Part shown: positions 11,041 through 23,354 of the stretch, piece after piece
Layout: every line of letters starts with the position of its first letter
Position numbering within the stretch: position 1 is the stretch's first letter
Assembly: GCA_950295325.1 (NCBI GenBank)
Contig: OX485806.1
Coordinates: forward strand, 8,804,001-8,868,000
Origin: Polytrichum commune
Lineage: Eukaryota; Streptophyta; Polytrichopsida; Polytrichales; Polytrichaceae
DNA length: 64,000 bases
Direction: 5' to 3'
Notes under the pieces: model-generated
Database searches by the model: none
Told to the model about the DNA's origin: nothing
The model's input: only the letters and a program-made list of their open reading frames with translations
Translations under genes and position numbers: made by a program

Positions 11041-11534
11041 GATGCTGCCTCCGGACGAAGCACCAGATGGCAGGTCTGAATCGGCCTTGTCTGGGAGGTT
11101 CACATCTCTCTTTTAGAAGATTTCTGTGGAAAGGATCTCAAATAAAGAAAGATCTGTGCCCTATGTTTCAATGAGGGTTAACCCCACTGTTGTAATTTGC
11201 CTTCCAAGTTTGCAGGTGGTTGTGATAAATTCAGTACTCGTTGAGGGTTCACGCCGTGATATTAGAGGAGAATACTCGATTGTGGAGAGCTGCAGAAAAA
11301 TCTCAGTATGTGTGATGGAACATTTTCGACAGATTGCTTAGGAAATTCTCTAGTTTGCTCTAAGGCTGCATCTTTCAAGCCACTCCTGAAATGTGGAGAT
11401 TTAACATGTAGTGTTCCGGTAGTTGGAGATTGTAGAAACAAATTTTGGTGACAGGCAAATCTGTGGCTCTCATCAAATCTTTGACAGTCTGAAATAAGAG
11501 ACACATCTTATTTGCAGTTATTTAGTGTGTGAAG
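11041..11534 (+). promoter_or_regulatory. Kinase 5' flank / leader
   Basis: This is a conserved non-coding stretch between the small ORF and the kinase, about 97% identical in unit B. A possible acceptor (TTTGCAG, 11513-11519) lies about 15 bp before the kinase ATG, so a leader intron is possible. No TATA box is convincing. Confidence 0.35.
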
Positions 11535-13165
11535 ATGGCAGGTTCGGTAGACATTCTCGACCGCTGTAAAGATTTGATAAAACATGTACAGTACCTTGTA
11601 TCAGCTGAAAACTCTAACCCTCCGCAAATCAACAAGCAGCAGTGCCAGCTTTTGGCTGAAAAGCTTCCAAGGCTCCAAGGAGCCATACTCAAGTTTGAGG
11701 TAGAGACGTATCGTGAACTATTAGCAAACAAGGAGATCGAAGGCTCAGAAATTGCCTCCTTGATGACACTAGCTGCGGAGTTGAAATCAGTGCTTGAACG
11801 AATTACGGCCCTAGTTGAAGAGTGTTGTTGCGGCACCGATGAATGGTTAAACACAGCTCTCAAGCAAGGGGACCTGAAAGAGACTTTCTCGGAGATTCTC
11901 TACGACTCGGAATGGCATGAGAAACTCATCTGCAGCATTTTACTCACATCCATAACATTCGACAAAAATGTATTCCAAGCCGGAGCATGTGAAGGGAAGT
12001 TGAGTGTGGTTGAGTATCTCGCTTTATTGGTCGCAGCAAAGCAGGATCAAGAGACTCTCAAGAACCGCTTAAGAGACTTGAAGAAGAATCACGAATTTCT
12101 TGCAACGCAGCTGCTGGAAATTCTAAATGTGAAACCCTCGGACATAGCCATCGACTCTAGTGGCTTAATCTCCTCACCTCTCATCTTCTGGGTGAGCCCC
12201 AAGGATTTGTCCGAAGGCGAAGAACTCGGCAGGGGAGGGTTCGGGTGGTCGGAGAAACTACATGGTTAGGGATGAGATTTGCAAAGAAAGAGTTCAAGGG
12301 AGGAGACAACAAATTCTTCAGGCAAGAAATTGGTGCTCTTGCAGGGTTAAACCATCCACACATTGTGCGGTTGGTGTGTTGTGCGATGGACAAACGTAGC
12401 TGTTCCTTGGTGATGGAGCTAATGGACACCGATCTCTATGACTTTCTCCAAGTGTACCGAGAAAACATCCCCTCCGGAACAACAACAAAAAATTCTCCGT
12501 TCTCACACATCCAATCTGTTGACCTAATGCTTCAAATAGCCGAAGGCATCCGGTACATTCACAGCAAGGGCTTGGCACACCGAGACCTCAAGTCACCGAA
12601 CATCCTCATCAAATTCCCTGAGCCTTCCAAACCTTTGGGACCTTCAGAACCTTCAGACAGAGATTGGACATTAGTGAAGGGCAACGCTTCAGGCTGCAAC
12701 AATAGCAGGGTGTTCCTTGTTAAAGTGGCTGATTTCGGTCTCACAAATATTAAGAATGCCAGCACGTCTCACATGACATTGAACACCGGTACCCGGAAGT
12801 GGATGGCACCGGAGGTTTACAATGTTGAGGATTCTAACGGAGATGAGGAGCAGTTGCCAGATCGGTTCCAGCCTTTTAAAACCGATGTGTATAGCTTTGG
12901 AATTGTGTGCTTCGAATTGCTCACCGGTGAGGAGCCTTTTGCTAATAGCAGCCAAGGTGGGCTTTACCGCAGGTTAAAAGGCGGAGAGCGGCCTCCAATC
13001 CCTGTAGATTGCCCTGCAAGATTGACAAACCTCATTCAACGTTGCTGGGATGGCAATCCTCGCAATCGGCCGGAATTTCACGACATCTGCAAGGAGCTTC
13101 GGTACATCAAGGGTTTGCTCCTTCTTGGTAAGCTTCCATTCCGTCCCCAACTCCGGTGGATGTAA
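11535..13165 (+). pseudogene. Protein kinase, unit A copy, frameshifted
   Basis: It is the paralogue of the intact gene at 33089-34771. Translation from ATG 11535 follows B until the Gly-rich loop, where one base is missing near 12243, and the frame ends at 12269. The remaining kinase domain (Lys, HRDLKSPN, DFG, APE) continues open in another frame to 13165. Two in-frame deletions distinguish it: 45 bp after the KKNHE segment (12092 region, bounded by a short AATGT repeat in B) and 6 bp in the activation segment. There are no other breaks, so inactivation looks recent. A truncated 245-residue N-terminal domain could still be made. Confidence 0.9.
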
Positions 13166-13437
13166 ACAGATATAGTGATGTTAGATGCATTGCAGAGTAC
13201 TGAGTTCCTGTAGAATGTCCTTCTACATCTTGAATGTGCAGTGTTAATGATACGAATGCTATATATTATTGTCAATCAGAAATAGTTCGCACGGCAACAT
13301 CTTTCTATCTAGGTATTGTCTCGCTGTTTGATGTCGATACCAGTGTAGAACTGGTATCGTCTTTTTATGATACCGTTTGGGTATCTATAACAAGGATTTC
13401 ACATTTTTGGGTACCAGTAGGGTATGGGTATTTCACA
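13166..13437 (+). other. Kinase 3' flank
   Basis: This non-coding sequence is shared with unit B (34772-35042). Part of it (13186-13340) recurs diverged at about 15220-15360. GATACC motifs are frequent. Confidence 0.6.
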
Positions 13438-13446
13438 GTATTTTTG

Positions 13447-14906
13447 GGCCGGTGATTCGTGGCACTCATGTATTTTCATTAGTGTAAGTTCATTCATCTT
13501 TGCGGATGAGATGAACCACTTTAGACACTACCTTACGTCTTCAGCTCCTTGTCTCAAGGGTTTCAAAAAAATACCAAGTTTTAGTAGTTCTAAATAATCC
13601 CAATCTAATCTAATACTTAAGGCAATAATATAAAGGGTGTTAGACATTAAAAAAACAAATGCCTCATATAGAAGCAAGTGTGTGCATCATGCGTTGCCAA
13701 TCTATCATTACTAGTCTGGTTATTTTAAAGAAATTAATATGGGCGGACGTTAAATACCCCCTCACGAACTTTCGGGGGTGTTAGACCGGGTTGGGGCAAC
13801 CCTCTAAACAAATTTTTGAACCCAACTGAAAATTGATGCCCATCCCGCCTAATTTCGAAAAAAACCTTGCCCTTGCATTCTTGAAGGCCGCTTGACTGCA
13901 AATCCCATATAGAATGCACTTCACCTGCAAGGTCTAAAATCCAATATATATGTGTGCACTTCCAATTAGTAAATAAGCAATTGATTGGGATTCATTCCGG
14001 AAGTGAAACCATCAAGCAAGCACGTAATTAACTTGGAGGTGAAAAACATTACAAAATCCTCATTAATATTGAGGTTATAATTTTGTGATTTACCATTTAA
14101 AATTATCCTTGTTATTCTAATGATAGATTAGTACAAGTGTTCATAAGATGACCAAAATGAAACAATGAAGATAAAATATAAAACATATAACAAAAAAATA
14201 TTATATAGAAATCAACTTTATTTTTTAGATAATATAACATGAGGTATAAATAAATGATATGTTATTTGAAATTAGATTTGTGGGACAATCCTATGGATGG
14301 GGTATACTCAAAAAATCATAAGTTTTGATTATAGCCTATCTAAATTATTGTAATATTTTATCCTCATTATATATTGTATAATCTTTAAAATGACATGGTG
14401 TACATTATTTACTTTAATTAATTTTCATATTATTATTATTATTATTATTGAATTGATTTGTGAGTTCACCAATCTACCATAAGGTGGTATATATTATTTT
14501 GACATATTCCAAATGTTTGAGCAATCACACCCGTGCAATATAAATGAATTATGAACAAAAAAAATGTCTATGACAACACGTCATAATTATATGTTGCACA
14601 CGTTGATATCTTGCAATATTTATCAAAATAACCATGTGGAATTGAAATTCACATCATGGCCTTGGAAACAATTCATGGGAGGTTAGAAAATAGGCTTAGA
14701 GCATCCAAACCCACATCATTGCCCCTTGCCAACTAATTGATATTTACAAAATAGTTAGTAGTTCACAATAGCTATAAATGAGAAAATAGGTCTTACATGC
14801 CAACTCGGAGGTGTTTCACTAAAGTCAGCTCCATCCGAGCTTCTTGATGGACTCATCCGATTTTTGTTACCGGATGACTTTACTTGAGTGCCACGAATCC
14901 CCGGCC
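13447..14906. mobile_element. Mutator-like non-autonomous element (unit A)
   Basis: This 1460-bp element has inverted ends GGCCGGTGATTCGTGGCAC and, on the other strand, GGCCGGGGATTCGTGGCAC. A perfect 9-bp target duplication GTATTTTTG lies at 13438-13446 and 14907-14915; 9 bp is typical of Mutator elements. I see no transposase. A (TTA)n microsatellite lies inside near 14430. The same element sits in unit B (35052-36604), so it predates the duplication. Confidence 0.85.
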
Positions 14907-14915
14907 GTATTTTTG

Positions 14916-15852
14916 TTTTCGATACCATTCGGGTCTAGATACCATGCAAGAACCTTCATACCTACGCAAAAGCGCCCTAGTATCAATATGGTTTAGAATG
15001 GTATTGACACAAACAATAACTTGGTTTACAAAGATTCTCTCACCTTGACATCACACCAAATATTAATATTTGAGTGGTATTACAATTTTGAAATCCACGG
15101 GTAGGTTCTTTGATACCATTATTGGTGTTGATTATTGATACCATGTATCCACCTATACAGCAGACTGACACTGGTTGATACTAGGAGACGCACAAACAGA
15201 CATTGTACTTGTCCATGTTTTGTTGAGTTCCTATAGAGTGTATCTCTACATTATGAATGTGCAGTGTGGATGATACCACTGTTGTACAATGTCAATAGGA
15301 AATGGCTTGCACTGCAAAATCTTTGTACGTAGGCATTGTCTTTCTGTCTGATGTTGATAGTAGGAGGGGCACAATTTTTTTCGTAATGTTTGATACTTTT
15401 TGAAGTGTTGTTTTCCTGTAGAATGTGGATTAGACTTTGCAATACTTTGTAGAGAGTTGAAATCCTGTGATGATTGAATATTTGTAGAGTGTACAGTTCT
15501 GAGAATTTGACTATGGAGTTTCTTTGAAGGATTGAGGAGTTTGTTCTTATATGTGATAAATTTGCAAGCGCATGATAAGTGTTTGATCTCTCAATCTTTT
15601 TGATCTCCTTAGGGCACATTACAATTGTTGTTGATACCTTGCATTATGCAACCATTCAAAACTTTCATCTATTCCTGACTGTATTCTCATTTTGTTGATT
15701 TGAATGATTTTTATTGATTGATCGATTCTCAAATCTAAACAAGATCTTTGTAGACTGACACTCTTGAATTTTAGCTTGATGTTAACGTCATTGGTGGCTA
15801 TTGATCAGGTGATCAGTCCAAGTTGGGCAAAGTAGATGCTCCTACTTTTCAG
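14916..15852. other. Lectin upstream region with kinase 3'-flank relic
   Basis: No coding region is recognised. The part 15220-15360 is a diverged copy of the kinase 3' flank (13186-13340), including GAATGTGCAGTGT and TTGTCAAT. Unit B has lost about 14907-15430, including the target duplication of the Mutator-like element. Confidence 0.6.
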
Positions 15853-18800
15853 ATGGAAGGTGCTAAGGTAAGCCGTTGTTTAGTTTAAGATCAACGTTGG
15901 TGTTCACTAGATGTGGGCAAAATAAGGGGTTCTTAATGTGTAAACATGTTTTTCAAACATTGTATTTGTTTGCATGTCAAGCATCGGAGGTATATTATAG
16001 GAGTTCATGTTCATTGGCATTTGTTGATACTAATGAACTTACGTAGCTTAATCCCTCAAGAGGTGAAGTATAAGAATATGCAAGTTCAATGTGGGGTCTG
16101 TAAGTTAGCGATTCTCATGTTTTCTCTACTAGAAGGGAGTGCACATTATCAGCAAATCTGGTTCATCACTGGTTGCAGAATAGCAGTACATCGTTTTTCG
16201 TATTTTGTGTTAATTGTATATTAGTGTCACTTGCCCTAGTAAAAGCCATACCTTAGGTTACACTTATGGCCAACAACTTGACCATTAGTTTAACCTTATG
16301 ACACTTGGCATTAGCGCGCTTACTAATATCATGGCATTAGGATACTCATTTATATTATGAGGTCTATGCCTAGGTTACACAAGGAAACACATAACACTTG
16401 TCATTAGTATGGTTTCTTACATATCAAAATGGAAAATTTTCATCTTAAGTACTCCTAAATACCCTGAATATTTATGCACTTCAACGAGTTTCTTATGTTG
16501 GCAAATAGTGTCATGTTGACCATTAGCGGACATGGCACTACTAGGCCTCAGGCATCTAGTTTAGGCCGTTCACCAATAGTGTACATGACACTCAATACCA
16601 TAAACTGTAGTGTGTTCACCAAATCTGTCATATAATCGTAGGCATGCTACTAGCCGTGCACATTTGACTTTGATGTTTTATTTTTTGAGGTGGGTAGCAA
16701 AATTTTCCAAATTTGGTATTTGAATTAAATTAATGGCTCACTTAATATTAGTGTTGAAAAGTAAAATGGAAATTTTTATTGAAAAATCATGACCTTTTCA
16801 TAGTTCTTTATACAACTGTATTGGGCATTGGAAATTAACTACCTTAACCACTAACCGTGCAATATCAATGCTCATTCAACTTTTGCTAGAGGCGTTACAA
16901 AAGAAGCTCTTTTTTTTGGCAAACACGACTGTTGGACGTTGTTGGCTTTTAAGCCTCATTTCTTGTTTTTTCTCAACCTTATTTTTTGTTGGGCATTCTT
17001 GTTTTTCTTTCTTCTTCAGTTCTGCTACCTTCTCCTTTTCAAGTTGCTTCCAGATTTTTTCATCATTCTTCGCTTTTGCAAGGTTTGCTCTTCTTTGCTT
17101 CTTCTCTTTTTGCTTGTTAAACTCATCTTCCAACTCGTTTGCAACTCTTTGCCTTTCCAAAGTATATGTTTGTGAAGTTAAGCATTTTCCATGAGGATTC
17201 AATCTTTTAGGATTCTTAGGTTTTCTTCTAGAAGCTTTAGGGAATGAAGGAATCTTCAAGATGTTGGAAAGGTCTTCTTGTTGATGGACATTGTTCCTGT
17301 AACAACATACAAAATCGAATATTTGAAAATCAAGAATGCTTGTAAAAATTGAGAGGTTGACAAACTAACATACATGACATACAATGAAGCAAAAATCAAG
17401 TTTACATAATCAAATTGAAAATATTGTCTTACTTGTCATTGGAATTTGACGAGAAAATTGATCCACCTTGGAGCATCAATATTGTTTGTTTGATGCTCAT
17501 TCTCTTTGCATTTGCTTCTAAATCTTGAAATGTAACATTCTTGAGCTCCCACTTCAATTTCCTTAACTGTTCAATCATAAAAAGATTCAAAATTAACATG
17601 GAAGCACGGTGTCGTGATGTAAATACGTACACTATATAGATGTGTACGTATTTAATATTGCATTGTGAGTCTTGGTCTTGGAGAAAAATAATAAAGAATA
17701 GAAGTAGATTACTTTTTTTATTTACTCATAGTTTATTTTAGTTATCATTACCTAAAGATAGAAGTGGATAGAAGTTGCTTACCTTTATGTTTACTCATAG
17801 TTACTCTTAGTTACCTTTACCAAATGATAGAAATAGATTACCTTTTTATTTACTCATAGTTTATTTTTGTCTTTTAGTTATCTTGAGTTACTTTGGACCA
17901 ATGGGTGATTAGAAGCCATGTGATGAGGATAAGAGAGAACTTTATCTCTCGCATGGATAGGGAGAGGTGGTGAAGGAAAGATGTGATGTGATTATTGTGG
18001 GAGAGAAGTTGTAGAGAGAGAGAAGTGGATTCGAAGCTCACGGTGTGAGTTGTTTTTTAGAAGAATATGAAATAAAATACGAGGGATTTGTGATTCATGA
18101 GAGATCTCACTTGTTGTTTTGGAAGTTAGCAATCAAGATTTGTGCTTGTTTGAGTGGAGGAAAGTCTGTTGGTTCTTAAAAGAAGAGCTGAGACTTCGAC
18201 CGACCATAGAAGACGGACAAATTGAAGAATTGAAGGCTTCAAGACTTGAATGTGTGGTTGCTTGTGGCACGTTGTCTTTTTCTTGTGTGTGTGATTCCAA
18301 GCCGGTTTTGGAGGCTAGTTGCATTTCATTTCTGCATCGTAATTTATTTCCTGTGTGACAACGAAGTGGGATTAATGACCCACAAGGTTGTTTGTGACAA
18401 CGAAGTGGGATTGATCACCCACAAGGTTGTTTTCTGTCGTTCCCACTGGTGAGGCGCGATTGCTGGTCACCGTGGGTTTGAAAGTTTAGGAGCCAATCTT
18501 TCGGACGTCAGCTCGTGTTCTGACGTCCCGTTTTACCCGTCCGAAGCCCGTGGTTTCTTATCACACTACCCTTACCCTTTACCCATATAGAGCCGCAACA
18601 GGATAGGTCGACGGGAAAGAGGTTGAAGATTAGAAGAAATTGAAGAAATTGAAGACTAGAAGACTAGAAGACTCAATTGAAGACAAGAAGATTTGAAGGG
18701 TCCGATAAAATCTAGTTGCAGCCAAAAGCCCAGTGCTTTCCCAAGGCGGAACCCTCTCTACCCGACAACGGAGATTGGACGGTCGAGATTAAAAGTGAAC

Positions 18801-20088
18801 GGTGAAGTGCACGGTAAAGTGCACGGTTAGTGGTTGTGAGCGGTAAGTGGCCTATGTACGATAGTGAAGTGGAGGTTCCATACAAAATCTTGACTTAATT
18901 GGTGGGACAGGTGCTTGTACCTTGGGGAGGTGAAGGTGGAAGTGATTTCTTTGATGGAATATTCACCCCGTTAAAGCGGATAAGGTTGACATATGGCCCA
19001 GATTGGATTCGGTCTATTGTGGCTGATTATGAAGTCAGTGGGACAAAGTTCACATCCCGTCATGGTGATGAGAACGTTGGTGAAATTGCAGAGGTAAGTA
19101 GTACTCAAAAACAATTGTCCACTTCACAATGTGTAACTTATGTGTGTACATATTGTCTGCGAGATCCTAATCTCATCACTGAAAATGTGTCTGAAATGGT
19201 AATTGTTTTCTGACTAGCCCACTTCTCCTAGGACGTGAAACACATGATCAGAACAAGATGATCGAGGCTGAAGTCGCTTTTTGCTTATAAATTCTGGACC
19301 TCATTTGAATATGATATTCATTATCAAAGTGAAGATTCTTGTGCTCATTAAATGGTCTTATAGGTCCCCCCAATTACATTAACATTTGAGCTTGGGATGG
19401 TGAACGATTCTTGATCATATAGTCCAATCTTTTCTAAACACGTGTCTTGTTGCTATTCTTGGAGGCCATTCTTAACCACATACCACTCAAATATAGGTGT
19501 CTGATCAAGATAAGTAACTGAATTAGGCACGTCTACCTTAGTGGCTTAACATTTCCAAGTCTGTGAAGTGAAAGTTATTGGCAGTGGTTCTTTATCCCAT
19601 ACTTTTTTTCCTTCTCATTGTAATTCTCTCCATTCTGCCATTTCTCTTCAGAAATCACACATGTTTATTTACCATAGAATTTATGGTAGGAGGTTACGTG
19701 TAAGAAATCAAGCCTTACAGATGGTTCCACTTGAGTGCAACAAGAAGAGTCCTCCTTTTGGTGTGCGTTGAATTTGGATATTAATAAACTTTTGTTTGTT
19801 TTGCAGATTGTGTTCAAGAGCCCTAGTGAGTTTCTTATGCAGATTGAAGGATGGTTTGGCATAACATCTGAAATCGTAACTGTATCCCATGATGGTGGTA
19901 CAAATCCAATAATTTGCCTCAAGTCTTTAACATTTCGAACAAACCGTAAAACATATGGTCCATATGGTACTAATAGTGCACATGATACACAGTTCAAGAG
20001 TGACACTGGTAGAATATTGGGATTTTATGGTAAAAGTGGATTGGTCATGGATGCACTTGGTGTATTTATGGCTGTTGGTGAGAGCTGA
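15853..20088 (+). CDS. Jacalin-related lectin, three exons (unit A, intact)
   Basis: Exons are 15853-15867 (MEGAK), 18911-19093 and 19807-20088. Introns begin GTAAG and end CAG and join in phase 0, giving 159 residues. Exon 2 carries the VPWGGEGGSDFFDG start of the jacalin fold, and exon 3 has FRTNRKTYGPYG and IxGFYGKSG. The GLVMD near the end fits the GxxxD sugar-binding motif of mannose-type jacalins. The protein is one domain long with no signal peptide, which suggests a nucleo-cytoplasmic lectin, as in many plants. The unit B copy lacks exon 2. Exon 1 is tiny and follows a TTTTCAG that could itself be an acceptor, so the 5' end is uncertain. Confidence 0.85.
16876..17632 (-). CDS. Lys-rich two-exon ORF inside lectin intron 1
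   Basis: On the minus strand a frame (17632 to about 17434, likely starting after an acceptor GAACAG near 17573) can be spliced at GACAA/GTAAGA to TTACAG/GAACAATG (exon starting near 17297), preserving the frame to a stop at 16876. The product is highly charged, with a Lys/Glu-rich, probably coiled-coil segment (ELEDEFNKQKEKKQ, WKQLEKEKVAELKKKEKQE). I do not recognise it. It is absent from unit B because of a 2.7-kb deletion there. It may belong to a transposon rather than the host. Confidence 0.4.
18355..18432 (+). repeat. 39-bp tandem repeat, two units
   Basis: Units 18355-18393 and 18394-18432 both begin GTGACAACGAAGTGGGATT and differ at a few bases. They lie inside lectin intron 1. Nearby (18508-18532) is an interrupted inverted pair GGACGTCAG/CTGACGTCC. 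Confidence 0.85.
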
Positions 20089-20679
20089 AAATTTTGTTCA
20101 CTCTTGATTTTCCAAGACTCCTATTTTTTATTTTATGTGGATATTGATGAAAGCTTGATGCAATAAATGTAAAAGAAATCAGGGTTCTCTAGAATTCTAC
20201 AACGTTATCACCATGTTTTGTTTTTATCATTTAGTAGTGGATATGGGTATTGAAAGAGTATAACTTGATATCTTGTGGGTCATGGTGCATTCAACAGCAG
20301 CCCCATCTTTTAAGCTTGATGCTCCCATTTGTACACATTCCATATATATTGGATCCTTGTCATATTGCAAAAGGAAAAAATATAATATGAGGTTCGAAGT
20401 GTGGTTGTTATCCTGAAAGGAAGTGCAAGCTGCATCCTAAGGTCAACAACAATTTTTTTTTGGGCGCAGAAATTTGATGTCTTACTTGATTTAGGTGAAT
20501 GAGCGACCTGCTTTTCAAAGAACTTCTATCATTTGAGGCAATGAGGATAATGCTTGTGTGGCCATTCATTATGCAATGTTGGTGTAATTTCAAATGTATT
20601 GAGCTCCCACTACTTATAAAGGGAGAACCATAAAAACAATGGAGATTTTGTAGGAGACAATATGGAGCAGATCGAACTA
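20089..20679. other. Lectin 3' flank and end of unit A
   Basis: This is non-coding sequence shared with unit B (39063-39572) up to about 20607. The unit-B match stops at an ATTGAGCTCC. No gene was seen. Confidence 0.6.
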
Positions 20680-21637
20680 CAGTCTAACCTTGATAATGTC
20701 ACACCATCCGTTTCACCAAAAAGAGTGATATAAACAAGGTGTGACATATTTGATAATGTCACATTTTGAATATTTGTGCATAATGTGATATTATAAAAAA
20801 ACAGGTAGAAAATCAAAATAAAATTACAATGTAAAAAAGAAAATAACAAATACGAGACTTCAATGTTTTCTTAATGTAAAATCTAATTCAAAATTGTGAA
20901 TAACAACAAGAGCACATCATAATGTGTCATTGACATCAGGTAAAGACCTCTCACTAGAGACAAAGAAGCTTCTAATGTCACATTGTTTTGTTGATGTTAA
21001 ATGTGCAACACCAATTCTAATGAGTTTGTCATGGATTTTTTCCATTCCTAACAACTCCAGAGTGTTGAAAATCTGAGAACCTTGGCTAGCCATAAAATCC
21101 AAAACATCTTTAGCATATTTTTGTGCATCGCTTAGCTTCACTACTTTAGACTCATCATCACTGCTATCAACAATCAACAAGTCTACTTCCATGGAATCAA
21201 GGACATGTTCGCCATCTTGCACTAATTGCACAAGCTCCTCAGTAGAATATTCCACCTCAAAATCATCTTCACCTTCCATGTTTATGTACTCCAAAGGACA
21301 AAGCTTTTCTACATGCTTGCCTTCCACATCCAAACCCAAATTCAATCGTTCAGGGTTGGTGCACGATCAAGTTCCAAGAATAGCATTGCATTTATCACAG
21401 GGGGGGCGCATGACCCTTACGGCGACTATAATCTATCCATCCAACCATCACATACTATCCATCCATACTTGGTATTATCACATTTACACTATGGATTTTG
21501 GAAAAAAATTGTGACACTACCAAGGGTGATAGGGATAATAACGAGGGAGTTTTACACTATGAAAATCGGTTTCAAACTTTTAGGTGACAATATCAAGGTG
21601 TTCTATTAACAAGGGTGACATTATCAAGGTTAGACTG
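20680..21637. mobile_element. pogo/Tigger-like DNA transposon, internally deleted
   Basis: The ends are CAGTCTAACCTTGATAATGT and its inverted copy, flanked by TA on both sides (20678-20679 and 21638-21639), as expected for Tc1/mariner-pogo elements. The element is 958 bp and keeps only the C-terminal part of the transposase. It lies in the spacer between the two duplication units. Confidence 0.85.
20917..21345 (-). pseudogene. pogo-like transposase C terminus
   Basis: The 142-residue open frame contains the CPLEYINMEGEDDFEVEYST segment typical of the acidic tail after the DDE domain in plant pogo-like transposases. It ends in QCDIRSFF, which fits the PCNA-interaction consensus QxxIxxFF known for pogo-type transposases. 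The DNA-binding (HTH/CENP-B) and catalytic DDE parts are missing between here and the right terminus. Family assignment rests on the terminal repeats plus this tail. Confidence 0.65.
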
Positions 21638-22065
21638 TAGACCTACTCCTTCAATGAAGACTTAAAAATTTATTATTAACTTCACCGATAGTGTCTACTT
21701 TGGCCTTGTAGGATCTCACAAAATGGAGGTACATTTGGCTTGACCACAATTCCAAATTCTCGGAGAGAGGGAATCATCATATGCGAGTGTACCTCTCATC
21801 CATCCAACATAAAAACATGACCTCCTATAGGTCTGTTGCTGATTTATCTAAAATGACATCCTGTAGACTAATTCAGGGTCTTTTGGTATAATTCCGGTGT
21901 CAAATTATGGACAAAGGTAACCTCCAGGTGCATACTATTTCAGGGCTTTTATGTTGGAAGAATGAGAATTACACACATATACGATAATTCCCTCACTCCC
22001 AAATTCTCTAGGTTTCAAGTTTTTCAATTGTAGTGTAGTGTTATCTTTTTCACAACAGTAGTTAA
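21638..22065. other. Spacer between units A and B
   Basis: This is short AT-rich sequence with no recognised coding region. It may correspond to sequence left of the window edge in unit A. Confidence 0.5.
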
Positions 22066-22385
22066 TTCCTCACTTACAATAGGGTTCCAACGTTCCAACC
22101 CTTCACAACAAAGTTGATATATCCAAGAACAGCGAAGTGTTTACATGACCCTCCAAACACAATATATCTTTTAAGTATCGAGGTTCATATAACATATACA
22201 AATAGAGGTTTACAGTAATCCGCAAAATTAGAAATCAAGAGATATTAGTTAATCCAAAGCTTTTAGAGTTTCATATTCAATGCAAAGCAACCAAAAGGAA
22301 GCAATCCGAAAGTAGAATGACTTAGAAAACAAATCACACATATGGCAATAGACAAATGGTGGCAAATCATTTGACCAGGGACCGT

Positions 22386-22530
22386 CACTTACAGGACGCG
22401 CACCAGCAAGCCTGCTCTGGCCAATTTCATCACCATGTTCATCAAACACTTTGATGCCTCTAGAAATTCATCTCTGCGGGTGATTCCGAAATTGAGGACG
22501 TCCGCTACCGCAACTGTATAGAATGGTACA
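22386..22530 (-). pseudogene. Sideroflexin exon fragment, unit B
   Basis: The minus strand retains FDEHGDEIGQSRLAGAR and part of the preceding exon. Compared with unit A the 3' part of the exon and its donor are deleted (joined at about 22383), and the acceptor side is cut at about 22530. It cannot be functional. Confidence 0.6.
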
Positions 22531-23354
22531 TATTATTGGGCTCATATTAGGCACTTCTAATTTTTAGAGCTGATATTTAAGGTTTAGAGAACTAATTTTT
22601 TTCATTTTTTCATTTTAAAATGTTTAGTCATAGCGAGAGAGACATGTGATGGCGAAGAGGTGTCACTAACGGAGACAACCTTGGGAGAGGCCATTGAGAA
22701 GCAAGATTGGATTCAACTCGTCAATAACCAAGTGTCTTTCTATTGACTTGAGAATACAAAAAGAAATAAGTGCTCATATGGTCAATTCAAATATAGATTT
22801 TATTTGAATGACCACATGAGAAAATCCCATCTTATGATTTTTTCTAAAATAAAGCTTGAGCCGAAAGTTGCAAATACGATTAAAAAAGGTGAAAGAAAAA
22901 TTCAATAATGGTCAATGCAAAAGACTTTCATTTCAAAGCCATAACAAATTCATGAAAGAGGGTAAAAAACTTTTTTTGGAAAAAGCCAAAGCAATGGGAC
23001 GCAAGTACAAAGATAACATAACAAAAATTAAAAGCAAAAAAATAATGACAACAACCGTATTGATTCTTGTCTTACACTTTTAACTCTCATTTAGAAGTCT
23101 CATAAGCTTGAAAAACTGTTGAAAATAATATCTTTGGGTAAGGGTGTGATTGGTGTGACCAAATTTAAGAAATTACACAATTCTCAAGTTTGGATTATTT
23201 TAGTTCTTCATTGTTCTACTTCTAACAGAAGAGTTACTAAGACAATGAGGAATTTATTTCCACGCAAGGATTGGAAGCAAAATGAAAATACAAGAAAGGA
23301 ATTGGTGGCTCCAATTTTGACAGGTGTTGTGTTAAATTTTTCTTCTAACATGTA

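Larger units (their letters stand above)
1..20607. other. Tandem segmental duplication, unit A
   Basis: Most of this stretch recurs in the same order and orientation at 22066-39572. Matching blocks are 13-312 with 22066-22385, 784-930 with about 22386-22530, 3140-4500 with 22535-23890, 7401-13437 with 28619-35042, 13447-14906 with 35052-36604, and 15434-20607 with 36605-39572. The unit continues beyond the left edge. The right breakpoint is near 20607, just after a shared ATTGAGCTCC. Differences are indels and transposons specific to one unit. Coordinates of block ends are approximate because they were aligned by eye. Confidence 0.9.

Noticed and set aside
12318-12578. Minus-strand open frames across the kinase genes (also near 33918-34561)
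   Set aside because: They are antisense shadows of the kinase, conserved only because the sense gene is. No independent features.
12245-13165. Separate short kinase gene starting near 12245 in unit A
   Set aside because: Alignment with unit B shows it is the second half of the same kinase after a one-base loss. It lacks the Gly loop.
16868-17194. Plus-strand Phe-rich frame in lectin intron 1
   Set aside because: It is the complement of the Lys-rich minus-strand ORF, with no independent evidence.
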